From Betaproteobacteria bacterium (GTDB lineage Bacteria; Pseudomonadota; Gammaproteobacteria; Burkholderiales; Burkholderiaceae_C), in contig JANXSZ010000007.1 in NCBI GenBank assembly GCA_025356445.1, positions 62,001 to 126,000 of the forward strand: a stretch of 64,000 nucleotides of DNA. Direction: 5' to 3'. The notes below the pieces were generated by a model, which saw nothing but the letters and a program-made list of their open reading frames with translations, was not told the DNA's origin and ran no database searches. Shown piece after piece: positions 9,097 to 18,788 of this stretch (positions are counted from its first letter, which is position 1; the number at the start of each line of letters is the position of its first letter). The position numbers and the translations under genes were made by a program.

Positions 9097-9870
9097 CTAC
9101 TTTCCAACCAACTGCGAAAACTTCTCCGCCTCAAAGCACTCGGTACGGGCTGCATCGCAGGGCACGCAATCCGGCGTCGTTGGGTTGGCGGACAGCTTCT
9201 CTATCGCTTGCCACAGCAAAGCAATTTGGTGCTCTTGGCTGGAAGCGTTGTCGATCAAGCCGCGCATGGCTTCGCCGATGGGGTCGCCTTCGGGGGTAAT
9301 GCCGTAGGCTGAGAAGCTGGGGGTGGCCATGGCAGCGTCGCCAGCTGCACCGTCTTTAGGCAGGATGATGCGGGCGGGGATGCCCACAGCAGTAGCGCCA
9401 GGGGGCACGGGTTTGATAACCACGGCGTTAGAGCCAATCTTGGCACCGTCGCCCACGGTAAAGCCACCCAACACCTTGGCCCCAGCGCTGACAACCACAT
9501 CGCGGCCCAATGTAGGGTGCCGCTTGGCACCTTTGTAGAGCGAAGTACCGCCCAGGGTCACGCCTTGGTAAATGGTGCAACCGTCGCCAATCTCAGCCGT
9601 TTCGCCGACCACCACGCCCATCGCATGATCGAAAAATACCCGTTCACCCAATTTGGCACCAGGGTGAATTTCGATACCAGTCAACCAGCGCCCGCAGTGC
9701 GAAATAAAACGGCCTAGCCATTTGAAACCGTGCGTCCAGCACCAGTGCGCTCTGCGGTGCAACACCACCGCGTGCAGACCCGGGTAGCAGGTCAGCACCT
9801 CCCAAGTGCTGCGGGCAGCGGGGTCGCGGTCAAGAATGCATTGGATGTCGGAGCGAAGGCGTGAAAACAT
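9097..9870 (-). CDS. cysE: Serine O-acetyltransferase
   Basis: The enzyme acetylates L-serine to O-acetylserine, the first committed step of cysteine synthesis. The N-terminal helical part '[21 protein letters not shown]' leads into the left-handed beta-helix of hexapeptide repeats: '[20 protein letters not shown]' (catalytic His/Asp region), '[20 protein letters not shown]' and '[20 protein letters not shown]'. At 257 residues it is the short NifP/SrpH-like form. A ~75-residue C-terminal extension has two cysteines in '[11 protein letters not shown]', which is not part of the catalytic fold. It is followed by trmJ-side sequence on the same strand, with 17 bases between genes. Confidence 0.95.
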   Translation of the reverse strand: MFSRLRSDIQCILDRDPAARSTWEVLTCYPGLHAVVLHRRAHWCWTHGFKWLGRFISHCGRWLTGIEIHPGAKLGERVFFDHAMGVVVGETAEIGDGCTIYQGVTLGGTSLYKGAKRHPTLGRDVVVSAGAKVLGGFTVGDGAKIGSNAVVIKPVPPGATAVGIPARIILPKDGAAGDAAMATPSFSAYGITPEGDPIGEAMRGLIDNASSQEHQIALLWQAIEKLSANPTTPDCVPCDAARTECFEAEKFSQLVGK

Positions 9871-9887
9871 AGGGCGAGTCTAAGTGC

Positions 9888-10652
9888 TTAGGGCAATGGA
9901 GGTGGGGGCGTGAACGCTGGTGTCAAGGTGCCACCTTCCACGCCACAGCGCTTGGCGACCGCTTTCGCCACACCGCGCAAGATATGAATTTCCTCGGGCG
10001 TTAACTGCGCCCGGTTGGCAAGCTGGTTGAGGCGGGGCATCAATTTTTTAGGCGCAGCGGGGTCTAGAAAACCCACATCGACCAGCGTTTTCTCCCAATG
10101 TTGCAGCATTCCCTGCACAGCTACTGCGTCTGCACGCAGGTTTGTGGTGCTAGGGCTTTGCACGGGAAAGCCTCCCAAAGCCAACCGCCACTCGTAGGCG
10201 ATCAACTGCACCGCTGCACCTAAATTAAGCGAGCCAAACTGCGGATTGGTGGGAATGCTCAGCGCTGCGTGGCAGCGGTAAACGTCCTCATTGCGCATCC
10301 CAAACCGCTCAGAGCCAAACAAGAACGCCACGGAATGCTCCTCTTTCGATAGCATCTCGAAATGTGGGCGCGGGGCCACAGTAGGCGGGCCAAAGTCGCG
10401 CGGGGTCATGGCGGTGGCGCACAGGTGGGTCATGCCATCCAGCGCTTCGTCCAGGGTTTCAACGATACGGGCCTTTCCCAGCACGTCCAAAGCCCCGCTG
10501 CTGCGCTGGATGGTTTCTTCGCGCCGCAGCACATTGGGCCAGCGTGGGGCGACCAGCACCAGCTCGTCAAAACCCATGACTTTCATGGCCCGGGCGGTGG
10601 CACCGACATTGCCAGCATGGCTGACGTTGATAAGAATAAAACGGGTTTTCAA
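9888..10652 (-). CDS. trmJ: tRNA (Cm32/Um32) methyltransferase TrmJ
   Basis: This is a SpoU-type SAM-dependent 2'-O-methyltransferase acting on position 32 of tRNA anticodon loops. It begins 'MKTRFILINVSHAGNVGATARAMK' (motif 1, catalytic Asn/Arg). It continues 'VAFLFGSERFGMRNEDVYRCH' (motif 2) and 'AALSIPTNPQFGSLNLGAAVQLIAYE' (motif 3, the knot). A helical C-terminal tail 'LNQLANRAQLTPEEIHILRG' is typical of TrmJ rather than TrmL. Length 254 is normal. It is divergent from suhB. Confidence 0.93.
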   Translation of the reverse strand: MKTRFILINVSHAGNVGATARAMKVMGFDELVLVAPRWPNVLRREETIQRSSGALDVLGKARIVETLDEALDGMTHLCATAMTPRDFGPPTVAPRPHFEMLSKEEHSVAFLFGSERFGMRNEDVYRCHAALSIPTNPQFGSLNLGAAVQLIAYEWRLALGGFPVQSPSTTNLRADAVAVQGMLQHWEKTLVDVGFLDPAAPKKLMPRLNQLANRAQLTPEEIHILRGVAKAVAKRCGVEGGTLTPAFTPPPPLP

Positions 10653-10714
10653 GAGGATTTAAGCCGATTGAGGGTTGTGGTTTGGAATTTAAACAAGCGC
10701 GCCCGAGGTCACGG

Positions 10715-10720
10715 TAAAAT
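10715..10720 (+). promoter_or_regulatory. Possible -10 box of suhB
   Basis: TAAAAT in the context GGTAAAATCC lies 57 bases before the suhB ATG in the divergent trmJ–suhB spacer. No convincing -35 hexamer is visible at the right distance, so this is a weak call. Confidence 0.3.
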
Positions 10721-10776
10721 CCAAGATTGTCGCCGCCGCATCGTCGGGCCGGAATTCTTTGCTCTTCACACAATTT

Positions 10777-11718
10777 ATGTCGTCCAATCTGCACCCCATG
10801 CTTAACGTGGCCACCAAGGCCGCACGCGCCGCTGGCGCCATCATCAACCGCGCCGCCATTGACGTGGAAGCCGTTCGCATCTCGCAAAAGCAGATCAACG
10901 ATTATGTGACCGAGGTGGACCAAGCCGCTGAAAAGGCCATCATTGAAACGCTGCTTACCGCCTACCCTGGTCACGGCATTCTTGCCGAAGAGTCCGGCTC
11001 TGAGCATGGCGCTAAAGATTCAGAGTTCGTCTGGATCATTGACCCGTTGGACGGCACGACCAATTTCATCCACGGCTTCCCGGTGTATTGCGTGAGCATC
11101 GCCTTGTCGGTGCGCGGCAAAATCGAGCAGGCTGTGGTGTTTGACCCTACCCGTAACGACCTCTTCACCGCCAGCAAGGGCCGTGGCGCGTTCATGAATG
11201 ACCGTCGTATCCGCGTCTCCAAGCGCATCCGCCTGGCTGACTGCCTGATCTCCACCGGTTTCCCTTTCCGCCCCGGCGACAACTTTGCGGGCTACATGGC
11301 GATGATGGGCGACATCATGCCCAAAGTAGCCGGTATACGCCGCCCTGGTGCCGCAGCGCTGGATTTGGCTTACTTGGCCGCTGGTTTCACCGACGGCTTT
11401 TTTGAAGCTGGTCTCTCGCCTTGGGATGTGGCAGCAGGCTCGCTGCTGGTGACGGAAGCCGGTGGTTTGATCGGTAACTTCACCGGTGAATCCGACTTTT
11501 TGGATCAAAAAGAATGCATGGCAGCCAACCCGAAAATTTATGGTTTGATGGCCCCCATGTTCAGCAAGTACAGCAAATTCGCCACCGCTGGCGAAAAAGC
11601 AACTGTGCGTCAAGGCACGGTGTCAGTAGGCAGTGCAGCGCAAGTCAAGGCCGTAGCAACCAGCAGCACAGAAGAAACCCCGTTGGACGATACACCAGCC
11701 ACTGATGCACCGTTTTAA
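10777..11718 (+). CDS. suhB: Inositol-1-monophosphatase SuhB
   Basis: The protein has the inositol monophosphatase metal-binding set: 'AEESG' (first Glu), '[16 protein letters not shown]' (DPxDGT) and '[19 protein letters not shown]' (WDxAxG). In bacteria SuhB also works with NusA/NusG in rRNA transcription complexes. The ATG at 10777 is preferred because the N-terminus '[20 protein letters not shown]' then matches SuhB; a TTG 18 bases upstream is possible. A tail of ~45 residues rich in Ala, Thr and Ser follows the folded domain and is longer than usual. Confidence 0.95.
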   Translation: MSSNLHPMLNVATKAARAAGAIINRAAIDVEAVRISQKQINDYVTEVDQAAEKAIIETLLTAYPGHGILAEESGSEHGAKDSEFVWIIDPLDGTTNFIHGFPVYCVSIALSVRGKIEQAVVFDPTRNDLFTASKGRGAFMNDRRIRVSKRIRLADCLISTGFPFRPGDNFAGYMAMMGDIMPKVAGIRRPGAAALDLAYLAAGFTDGFFEAGLSPWDVAAGSLLVTEAGGLIGNFTGESDFLDQKECMAANPKIYGLMAPMFSKYSKFATAGEKATVRQGTVSVGSAAQVKAVATSSTEETPLDDTPATDAPF

Positions 11719-11828
11719 GGTGTGCTGCCGCGTGTAGCGGTCATGTAGGGGTGTCACTTAGAGCACCTTAGGCAGACACAGCGCACCGGTTTAGGTAAAA
11801 AATGGGGTCTTTGAGGAGACACCCTGCT

Positions 11829-13595
11829 ATGCCCAACCGCGCTGCCCCGTTTTCACCACCGTTCGCCCCACGCTTCCCTGTCCGCAGCGCTGCGGATGTG
11901 CAACGGCTTGAAGCAATTCCACTGGCCACCGCCCTCACGGTGCGCAGCACCTACGAAATCTTTCGCAATTCAGCCCATGCGTTTGGCGACAAAACCGCGC
12001 TGACCTTCCTGCCCACGGCCAATCCCGCCGACACCCCCATTCGCTGGTCTTATACCGAACTGCTCGCAGGCATCCACCAAACCGCCAACCTGCTGCACAG
12101 CCTGGGTGTCGGCCCCGGGGACGCCGTGGCCGTGTTGCTGCCGGGTTGCCTGGACTACCACCTCGCCCTTTGGGGTGGCTCAGCCGCAGGCATCGTGCAA
12201 CCGCTGAACCCGCTGCTGACCGATGAAAAACTGGCTTCGCTGATGACGGTCGCTCGCGCCAAGGTACTGATTGCCTACGGCAAAACCACAGGGAATGATG
12301 CCGATGCGGACATGTGGCAAAAAGCCCTGCGCCTGCGCAGCCAAGTACCGACCCTCACCACGCTGCTGCGCGTTGCCCCGCATGACGAAATCCCCGGCAG
12401 CGTTGGCCCTTTACCCGCAGGCGTGGCCGATTTCACAACCTTGCGCCACGCCCAGCCCGCAGACCACCTGCTGAGCCAGCGCGACATCGCCCCGTCCGAC
12501 ATTGCTGCCTACTTCCACACCGGCGGCACCACGGGGGCCCCCAAGCTCGCCCGCCACAGCCATGGCAATCAGGTGTTCACCGCCTGGGCCAGCGTGATGA
12601 TGCATGGCATTCTGGCCACCGACGTGTCCATCAACGGCTACCCACTGTTCCACGTCGCTGGGGTGCTGGCCGCTTCGCTGTCCACCTTTGCCGCAGGCGC
12701 TGAAACGGTGATCCCCACCACGGCCCTGATGCGTAACCGCGAGGTGGTGGCCAACTACTGGCGCTTGGTGGAAAAGTACCGCGCTACCACCCTCTCCGGC
12801 GTGCCCACGGTGCTGGCTGCGCTGGCGAACGTGCCCGTCGGCGACGCTGATATTTCATCGCTGCGCTACTGCCGCACCGGCGCTGCACCGCTGCCACCCG
12901 AGTTGTCGGCTCGTTTCGAGCGCCAGTTCGGCCTGCATGTGCATGAAAGCCTGGGCATGACCGAGATGGCCGGTATATCCAGTGTCACCCCACCCGGCGT
13001 GGTAGGGCCAGCAGGCTGTGTGGGCTTCGCTGTCCCATTCAGCCGCGTTCGTATCGTGGCACTCGACGAGGCCGGCGGGGCCAGTGATAACGATGTGCCG
13101 GCCGGTACCCAGGGCATGCTGCTGTTCAAGTCACCCAACGTGTTCCCTGGCTTTCTCGACGCTGATGACACCGCCCGCGCCTTCACTGCTGACGGCTGGC
13201 TGGCCACTGGCGATTTAGGCTTCATGGATGTGCAAGGCCGATTGCACCTCAGCGGCCGCTCCAAAGACCTCATCATCCGGGGAGGCCACAACATCGACCC
13301 CAAAACCATTGAAGACGCTCTGGGTGCCCACCCCGCCGTGCAGCTGTGCGCCGCCGTGGGCGCTCCGGATGCCTATGCCGGCGAGTTGCCCGTGGTGTTT
13401 GCCACGTTGATTCCAGGCGCGACAGTAACGGAGGCAGAACTGCTGGCCTTCGTAAGCGAGCGCGTCGATGAGCCACCTGCACGCCCCAAATCAGTGACGA
13501 TTCTGGACACCATGCCCATGACCAATGTTGGCAAAATTTACAAGCCTGACTTGCGGGCGATGGCAGCAGCAGCTGCCAAAACCAACAACCGTTGA
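11829..13595 (+). CDS. AMP-dependent acyl-CoA synthetase
   Basis: This 588-residue ANL-family ligase activates a carboxylic acid as acyl-AMP and then forms the CoA thioester. Seen in order: 'TGGTTGAPKLARHSHGN' (A3 P-loop), 'LGMTEMAGISSV' (A5), 'GWLATGDLGFMDVQGRLHLSGRSKD' (A7-A8 hinge) and 'MTNVGKIYKP' with the catalytic lysine (A10). The start is set at 11829 because GAGGAG (11813-11818) stands 10 bases ahead. It is followed 51 bases later by a Bug receptor on the same strand, which suggests uptake and activation of the same acid. The acid could be a branched, dicarboxylic or aromatic one; the sequence does not say. Confidence 0.88.
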   Translation: MPNRAAPFSPPFAPRFPVRSAADVQRLEAIPLATALTVRSTYEIFRNSAHAFGDKTALTFLPTANPADTPIRWSYTELLAGIHQTANLLHSLGVGPGDAVAVLLPGCLDYHLALWGGSAAGIVQPLNPLLTDEKLASLMTVARAKVLIAYGKTTGNDADADMWQKALRLRSQVPTLTTLLRVAPHDEIPGSVGPLPAGVADFTTLRHAQPADHLLSQRDIAPSDIAAYFHTGGTTGAPKLARHSHGNQVFTAWASVMMHGILATDVSINGYPLFHVAGVLAASLSTFAAGAETVIPTTALMRNREVVANYWRLVEKYRATTLSGVPTVLAALANVPVGDADISSLRYCRTGAAPLPPELSARFERQFGLHVHESLGMTEMAGISSVTPPGVVGPAGCVGFAVPFSRVRIVALDEAGGASDNDVPAGTQGMLLFKSPNVFPGFLDADDTARAFTADGWLATGDLGFMDVQGRLHLSGRSKDLIIRGGHNIDPKTIEDALGAHPAVQLCAAVGAPDAYAGELPVVFATLIPGATVTEAELLAFVSERVDEPPARPKSVTILDTMPMTNVGKIYKPDLRAMAAAAAKTNNR

Positions 13596-13646
13596 ATACG
13601 CCGCCCCAACGGATTGATCCCCTATAACGACACACCCGAGACAACC

Positions 13647-14654
13647 ATGCCTTTTATTTTCAACACACCGCTTTCGCGCCGCCAAGCCCTAACTCTCGGC
13701 GCTGCTTCAGCAACAGCCCTGTACCTGCCCCACAGCCACGCCCAAGCCACTTACCCGAGCAAACCCATTCGCATTGTGGTGCCTTACAACGCAGGCGGTG
13801 CTACCGACAACATCTCTCGCCTGATTGGTGAAAAGCTCAGCGCCCGCCTTGGGCAGCCGGTATTGATCGACAACAAAGGGGGTGCAGGTGGTATTTTGGG
13901 AACAGATATCGTGGCCAAAGCAGCACCCGACGGCCATACGCTGGTCATTTCACTCAACACCTCGCTGATGACCAACCAGTTTCTGTACGAAAAACTGCCC
14001 TACAACGTGCAACGCGATTTGGTGTTGGTGTCGCAAATTGCCAGCTCACCGATCACCCTGGTCGTCCATCCCAGCGTGACGGCCAACACCGGCCCTGAAC
14101 TCTTGCAGTACGTGGCGAACAACAAGAAAAAACTGTCTTACGGCTCGTGGGGCGTCGGCTCTTATGCACACATGGCAGGCTCGTACATGAGCCAGTCGCA
14201 ACAAGCCGACATGGCCCACGTCGCCTACAAGGGCGAAGCGCCTATGTTGCAAGACCTGATTGGGGGCCAAATTCAGATGGCCTACGCCAGCGCCCAGGCG
14301 ACCAAGCCCCATATCGAGTCAGGCAAACTCAAAGTCATCGGCGTAACAGGCTTCAAGCGCATGGCGACCTTGCCCAACGTCGCCACACTGCCTGAACAAG
14401 GCATGAAAGACGAGGTCTATGGCATCGTCGGCTTCATTGGGATGGCGGCACCAGCCGGCACCCCCAAAGAGACGGTACAACGCATCGCCCGCGAAGTGCA
14501 AAGCATTTGCGAGCAACCCGATGTGGCCAGCCGTATTTCAGGCATGGGCTTTACCGTGGCAGCAGGCACACCCGAAGCCTTTGCAGCCAGCTACAGCAAG
14601 GACTTGCCCGTGTGGGAGCGCATGGTGAAACAGTCGGGCGCAAAGCTGGATTAA
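13647..14654 (+). CDS. Bug/TctC-family periplasmic solute-binding protein
   Basis: The start at 13647 gives an N-terminus with 'LSRRQALTLGAASATAL', a twin-arginine-like or Sec signal peptide ending near 'SHAQA'. The mature part opens 'YPSKPIRIVVPYNAGGATDNISRLI', the hallmark of Bug proteins, and later has 'GKLKVIGVTG' and 'PAGTPKETVQRI'. Known members bind carboxylates, amides or aromatics for tripartite tricarboxylate transporters or as sensors. No TctA/TctB membrane genes are in the window. It lies directly behind the acyl-CoA synthetase, its likely functional partner. Confidence 0.92.
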   Translation: MPFIFNTPLSRRQALTLGAASATALYLPHSHAQATYPSKPIRIVVPYNAGGATDNISRLIGEKLSARLGQPVLIDNKGGAGGILGTDIVAKAAPDGHTLVISLNTSLMTNQFLYEKLPYNVQRDLVLVSQIASSPITLVVHPSVTANTGPELLQYVANNKKKLSYGSWGVGSYAHMAGSYMSQSQQADMAHVAYKGEAPMLQDLIGGQIQMAYASAQATKPHIESGKLKVIGVTGFKRMATLPNVATLPEQGMKDEVYGIVGFIGMAAPAGTPKETVQRIAREVQSICEQPDVASRISGMGFTVAAGTPEAFAASYSKDLPVWERMVKQSGAKLD

Positions 14655-14715
14655 AAACCGTCCAGTCGCTGGTGAGGCGGGAACACCAGGCTCAATTGGA
14701 AGCGCATCGTGCAGC

Positions 14716-15294
14716 CTAGCGCTGACCGTCCAGGCCAACGATGTTTTCCTTGTGCAAACCGCCAAGCCGCTCATGCACACGCCCTCCCGTCCCCATCACC
14801 AGGGCATACAGGATTTCCTTGGGGCGTGGTGCATCTTGTATCCCGATTTCCATGCTGTTGAAGTGACTGCGTACATAACAGGCATGGATGTAATGCAGAG
14901 GCACCATCAAACGGTAGCCCGCATTAGCCACAGCTTTGGCTGCGGGCACCACGGCTTTGGGTTCACCCAATGCGGCTCGCATAGCCCAACCGCCCGCCTC
15001 GTGCCAGACGGCACCATGCTCCAGCTCACCGTCGACACCAACGATGGCAGCCTTGCTGTACGTTTCCACCTTGTCACGGCCCAGCGTGGCGACCAGCTCC
15101 TCTGCCAGCAAGGTACCCAAACTGCGCAACTCGGCCATGAATGGCAGCAAGTCAGGCTCATACCGACCCGCGTACGGGTTGCGGATGACGGCGCAAGCCG
15201 CCGCCATGCGCAGTGGCACGGTGGCAGCTGGGCCTCCCTCGTGGTAGATGGTTTCGACAGTCAAGCTGCGTTTGCGTATTTCGATCAGGGACAT
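14716..15294 (-). CDS. DUF1185 'amino acid synthesis' family protein
   Basis: A 192-residue soluble protein starting 'MSLIEIRKRSLTVETIYHEGG', with 'AAACAVIRNPYAGRY', 'YSKAAIVGVDGELEHG' and a C-terminal 'VMGTGGRVHERLGGL'. These are the conserved blocks of the AA_synth/DUF1185 family, which has no firmly established reaction. Family members are often found beside Bug receptors and CoA-ester genes in Burkholderiales, as here. It is the last gene of the long leftward catabolic run. Confidence 0.8.
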   Translation of the reverse strand: MSLIEIRKRSLTVETIYHEGGPAATVPLRMAAACAVIRNPYAGRYEPDLLPFMAELRSLGTLLAEELVATLGRDKVETYSKAAIVGVDGELEHGAVWHEAGGWAMRAALGEPKAVVPAAKAVANAGYRLMVPLHYIHACYVRSHFNSMEIGIQDAPRPKEILYALVMGTGGRVHERLGGLHKENIVGLDGQR

Positions 15295-15397
15295 ACAGGT
15301 TTCCTTTGCGTTGTGCCCATGGCAGCTTCATTGAAGTGGTCTTGCTGCTGGGAAAGTTTGGTGCCGATCTGCATGATCATTGCCTGCAATGATGCAG

Positions 15398-15634
15398 TTA
15401 ACCTGGGTGTGCAAGAGGATCAAGTCCGGAGGATCGCCTGGCATTTTCGGTTGTCAACGGCTTGCCTGCAACACCCCAATGACCACTTTTAATGTCCTGA
15501 ATGATGCAACGCGTCATAGGGCGAAAACCTTCACCACCAACACTGACAACAGCGTTGGTCAGTGCAGCAATTAATTCGTGCTTTTTGTCATCGGACAGGA
15601 CGCCCTCAACAATCTTGACTTCAATGAAAGGCAT
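15398..15634 (-). CDS. 4-oxalocrotonate tautomerase-like protein
   Basis: The 78-residue protein begins Met-Pro ('MPFIEVKIVEGVLSDDKKHELIAAL'); after Met removal Pro1 would be the catalytic base of the tautomerase superfamily. 'TRCIIQDIKSGHWGVAGKPLT' matches the second conserved block. Family enzymes interconvert enol and keto forms of 2-hydroxymuconate-type products of ring cleavage. It lies 15 bases downstream of the nitroreductase-like gene on the same strand. Substrate unknown. Confidence 0.82.
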   Translation of the reverse strand: MPFIEVKIVEGVLSDDKKHELIAALTNAVVSVGGEGFRPMTRCIIQDIKSGHWGVAGKPLTTENARRSSGLDPLAHPG

Positions 15635-15649
15635 AGAAAATTCCTTGTT

Positions 15650-16240
15650 TTAGAGAATGTTGCAAGTGACGTCCATCGCAAGACGGGGGCCCCGTGGATG
15701 CAGAGCGCTGGCATCGCCAGAGCCAAGGTTGATCAGAAAATTGGACTTGAAACGACCATCCGGGAAAAAAGCGGCATCGACCGCGGCATTGTTAAAACCG
15801 CTCATGGGTCCACAATCCAAGCCCAACATACGGGCAGCGAGAATCAAATAAGCACCTTGCATACTGCTGTTGCGCAAGGCCGTCACCTGCGCCAGTTCAA
15901 CATTGTTGGCGAACATCGCCTGTGCATTGGGGTTAGGCAGAAACTGGGTTGGCAAGTGTTCAAAAAAACGCGAATCCTGCGCAACGATCACGGTCAACGG
16001 TGCCGCCATGGTTTTGTCGACGTTGCCCGGGGCCAGGCAAGACTTGAGCTTGGCTTTGGCCTCTGCGCTGCGCACAAAAACAAAGCGCGCGGGCTGGCAG
16101 TTCATGGATGTAGGGCCCCATTGGGTGAGTTCACACAGTTGTGTGATGGTCTCATCCGGTACGGCCTGCTCGGTAAATTTGGAAAATGTTCGTGCAGTCA
16201 GGAAGGCTTGGTTTAATGCGGGGATCGGTAGTGTGGGCAT
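15650..16240 (-). CDS. Nitroreductase-family / RutE-like malonic semialdehyde reductase
   Basis: The 196-residue protein follows the RutE/HadB subgroup of FMN-dependent nitroreductases: 'ARTFSKFTEQAVPDETITQL', 'TQWGPTSMNCQPARFVFVRS' near residue 45 and 'ARMLGLDCGPMSGFNNAAVD' near 140. RutE reduces malonic semialdehyde to 3-hydroxypropionate in uracil breakdown. No other rut genes are present, so here it may reduce another semialdehyde or enal of the catabolic cluster. Length is normal. Confidence 0.82.
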   Translation of the reverse strand: MPTLPIPALNQAFLTARTFSKFTEQAVPDETITQLCELTQWGPTSMNCQPARFVFVRSAEAKAKLKSCLAPGNVDKTMAAPLTVIVAQDSRFFEHLPTQFLPNPNAQAMFANNVELAQVTALRNSSMQGAYLILAARMLGLDCGPMSGFNNAAVDAAFFPDGRFKSNFLINLGSGDASALHPRGPRLAMDVTCNIL

Positions 16241-16312
16241 GGTTGAATGGGGATTGGGCTGGTGTGAAAAAACATTCAGGTACGGGGGGCAGAAGGTATA
16301 GCGGGTCGTGGC

Positions 16313-17296
16313 TCAGGACTCCGCAGTAAAGCCAATTTGCCTGATCAGCTGCCGCCACTCTGCGGCATCCGCCTGCAGCAGGTCACGCAGATGGCTGGGG
16401 CTGGAACCGTGGGCCTCAAGACCAAAACCCTTGATATAGTCCACCAAATCAGGTTGCCCAAAAACTGGCGCTAGCTGCTCAGCGGCACGGCGAATCACTT
16501 CGGCGCTGGCTTTGCCTGGCAAGAAGAACCCGTACCATTCACGCACAGCGAGATCAAAACCTTGCGCACGCAAGGTGGGCACACCCGGCAAAAAGATATT
16601 GGGGGTTTTGCCCGATACCGCCAAGACACGCAGCTTGCCGCTTTTGGCATGGGCCAGGTAATCCCCAATCGGCCCCCAGAAGGATGAGATCTGACCACCC
16701 AGTAAATCTTGAATCCCCGGAACCGTACCGCGATAAGGAATATGGTTCAGCGATACCCCGGATTGCTTGGATACCAGTGCACCAACCATGTGCGGCATTG
16801 AGCCTGCCCCCGGGCTGCCAAAGTTACCCTTCTCCGGGTTCGCTTTGACCCAATCCAGAAACTGTTTGAGCGTGCTCACACTGGCGGGGACACCAGGGCC
16901 AACAGCCAAGGCATGGTCACCGTAAGCCGCCAGCGATACGGGCACTACGTCATCGACGTTGTATTGCAACTTCGGGTAAGTGAAGGGGTAAATCGATAGC
17001 ATGGATGAGGGCGTTAACAGCAAGACACTGCCATCGGCAGGACTGTCCTTGACCGTCAAAATACCGATCTGCCCGGCAGCACCAGGCTTGTTTTCTACCA
17101 TCGCATTGGTCGCGTACTTGCCGCGCAGCTTGTCGGCGACGCGGCGTGCGATCACATCCACAGTGCCACCAGGCGGAAAACCGGAAACGATTTTGACAAG
17201 CTCAAGGGCAGCAGAGGTTTGAGCCTGCAAGCCACAGTAAAAAGGAAGCGCAGAAACCGAGGCCGTGCGCAGGATTTGACGACGAGACATGCTCAT
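16313..17296 (-). CDS. Bug/TctC-family periplasmic solute-binding protein
   Basis: The sequence 'MSMSRRQILRTASVSALPFYCGLQAQT' is an export signal with a twin-arginine-like SRRQ motif. The mature start 'ELVKIVSGFPPGGTVDVIARRVAD' and the later 'AGSMPHMVGALV' and 'GKLRVLAVSG' are typical of Bug receptors. A GAGG site nine bases upstream supports the ATG at 17296. It is 52 bases downstream of the aldehyde dehydrogenase and probably in the same transcript. This is the second of three such receptors within 9 kb, none with a permease. Confidence 0.92.
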   Translation of the reverse strand: MSMSRRQILRTASVSALPFYCGLQAQTSAALELVKIVSGFPPGGTVDVIARRVADKLRGKYATNAMVENKPGAAGQIGILTVKDSPADGSVLLLTPSSMLSIYPFTYPKLQYNVDDVVPVSLAAYGDHALAVGPGVPASVSTLKQFLDWVKANPEKGNFGSPGAGSMPHMVGALVSKQSGVSLNHIPYRGTVPGIQDLLGGQISSFWGPIGDYLAHAKSGKLRVLAVSGKTPNIFLPGVPTLRAQGFDLAVREWYGFFLPGKASAEVIRRAAEQLAPVFGQPDLVDYIKGFGLEAHGSSPSHLRDLLQADAAEWRQLIRQIGFTAES

Positions 17297-17348
17297 GATT
17301 GAACCTCAAGAGAGTTTGAGTAGCTTTGAATATCTAAAGCAGACTTAA

Positions 17349-18788
17349 TCAAGCAGCGGTATACGCTGTCTTAACCACGGTATAAAACTCCGCTGCATAA
17401 GTACCTTGCTCACGCGACCCATAGCTGGAGGCCTTGCGCCCCCCAAAAGGGACGTGATAGTCGGCACCTGCTGTGGGTGCATTCACCATCACCATGCCAG
17501 CTTGGGCATGGCGCTTAAAGTGGGTGGCGTACTTGAGGCTGGTGGTACAGATACCGCTGGACAGACCAAAGTCTGTATCGTTGGCCAGTGCCAAGGCTTC
17601 CTCATAGTTGCGCGCCTGCACCACGTTGGCAACTGGCCCAAACACCTCCTCGCGATTGATGCGCATGGTTTGGGTAGTCTGGGTCAACAGCGCCGGGGTC
17701 AGGAAGAAGCCAGGCTGACCATCCACATTGCGTGCTGCGTGGGTACCGCCAAAAGCCAAAGTAGCCCCTTCGGCTTGAGCAAGCTGGATATATTCAAGAT
17801 CGATCGCCAACTGATGGTCGTCCACGACTGGGCCAATATCGGTACCTGGCTTACGGGCATCATCCACCTTGATCGAGCGCAAGCGTGCCACCACCGCATC
17901 AACGAAGCGGTCATGAATTCCCTCGGTCACGATAAAACGGCTGGACGCCGTGCAACGCTGCCCGGTGGAATAGAAGGCACTTTGCACAGCACAGTTAACC
18001 GCGACATCCAGGTCGGCATCGTCCAGCACAACCAAGGGGTTTTTACCGCCCATCTCCAGCTGCACTTTGGCACCGCGTGGCATACAGGCTTGCATCACCC
18101 GTTGCCCTGTTCCGACGGATCCAGTGAAGCTGACGGCAGCCACGCGTGGGTCTTCCAGCAGCGCTGCACCGATTTCCGAGCCTTTCCCCATCACCAGGTT
18201 GAACACACCGGCAGGCAAGCCGCAGCGCGATAAAATATCGGCCAGCGCCCAGGCTGAGCCGGGCACCAGTTCAGCGGGCTTGAAGACCACGCAATTGCCA
18301 TGTGCAAGTGCTGGAGCAATCTTCCATGCAGGAATAGCGATAGGGAAGTTCCACGGTGTGATGAGGCTGACCACGCCCAGCGGCTCACGCGTCACCTCCA
18401 CACCGATACCCGAACGCACTGAAGGCAACACCTGACCCGGTGCACGCAACGCTTCACCAGCAAAAAATTTGAAAATCTGCCCAGCTCGGGTGACTTCACC
18501 CACAGCTTCAGGCAAGGTTTTGCCTTCTTCGCGGGCCAGCAGGTCGCCGAGCTCCGCAGCGCGAGCCAAGATCTCTGAGCCAGCGGCATCAAGCACGTCA
18601 AAGCGTTGCTGAGGGCCACTCATCGACCAAGCGGGAAAGGCGGCCGCCGCAGCGGCCACGGCGGACGTGGCTTGCGCCATATCGGCCAGGGCATATTCGC
18701 CAATCACGTCGCGCGTATCTGAAGGGTTGATATTGGCAATGCTGCGTGCGCCGGGCAGCCATTCGCCGCCAATCCAGTTGCGCTTCAT
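17349..18788 (-). CDS. NAD(P)-dependent aldehyde dehydrogenase
   Basis: The 479-residue enzyme has the full aldehyde dehydrogenase set: 'SLITPWNFPIAIPAWKIAPAL' (Asn), 'SFTGSVGTGQRV' (nucleotide binding), 'VQLEMGGKNPLVV' (general-base Glu), 'YSTGQRCTASSR' (nucleophile Cys, ~residue 280) and 'EEVFGPVANV'. The overall pattern is closest to ketoglutaric-semialdehyde, succinate-semialdehyde or glutarate-semialdehyde dehydrogenases. Its start overlaps the VOC gene stop as TGATG, so the two are translationally coupled. A hydroxymuconic-type semialdehyde is a reasonable candidate substrate given the neighbours, but this is inference. Confidence 0.9.
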   Translation of the reverse strand: MKRNWIGGEWLPGARSIANINPSDTRDVIGEYALADMAQATSAVAAAAAAFPAWSMSGPQQRFDVLDAAGSEILARAAELGDLLAREEGKTLPEAVGEVTRAGQIFKFFAGEALRAPGQVLPSVRSGIGVEVTREPLGVVSLITPWNFPIAIPAWKIAPALAHGNCVVFKPAELVPGSAWALADILSRCGLPAGVFNLVMGKGSEIGAALLEDPRVAAVSFTGSVGTGQRVMQACMPRGAKVQLEMGGKNPLVVLDDADLDVAVNCAVQSAFYSTGQRCTASSRFIVTEGIHDRFVDAVVARLRSIKVDDARKPGTDIGPVVDDHQLAIDLEYIQLAQAEGATLAFGGTHAARNVDGQPGFFLTPALLTQTTQTMRINREEVFGPVANVVQARNYEEALALANDTDFGLSSGICTTSLKYATHFKRHAQAGMVMVNAPTAGADYHVPFGGRKASSYGSREQGTYAAEFYTVVKTAYTAA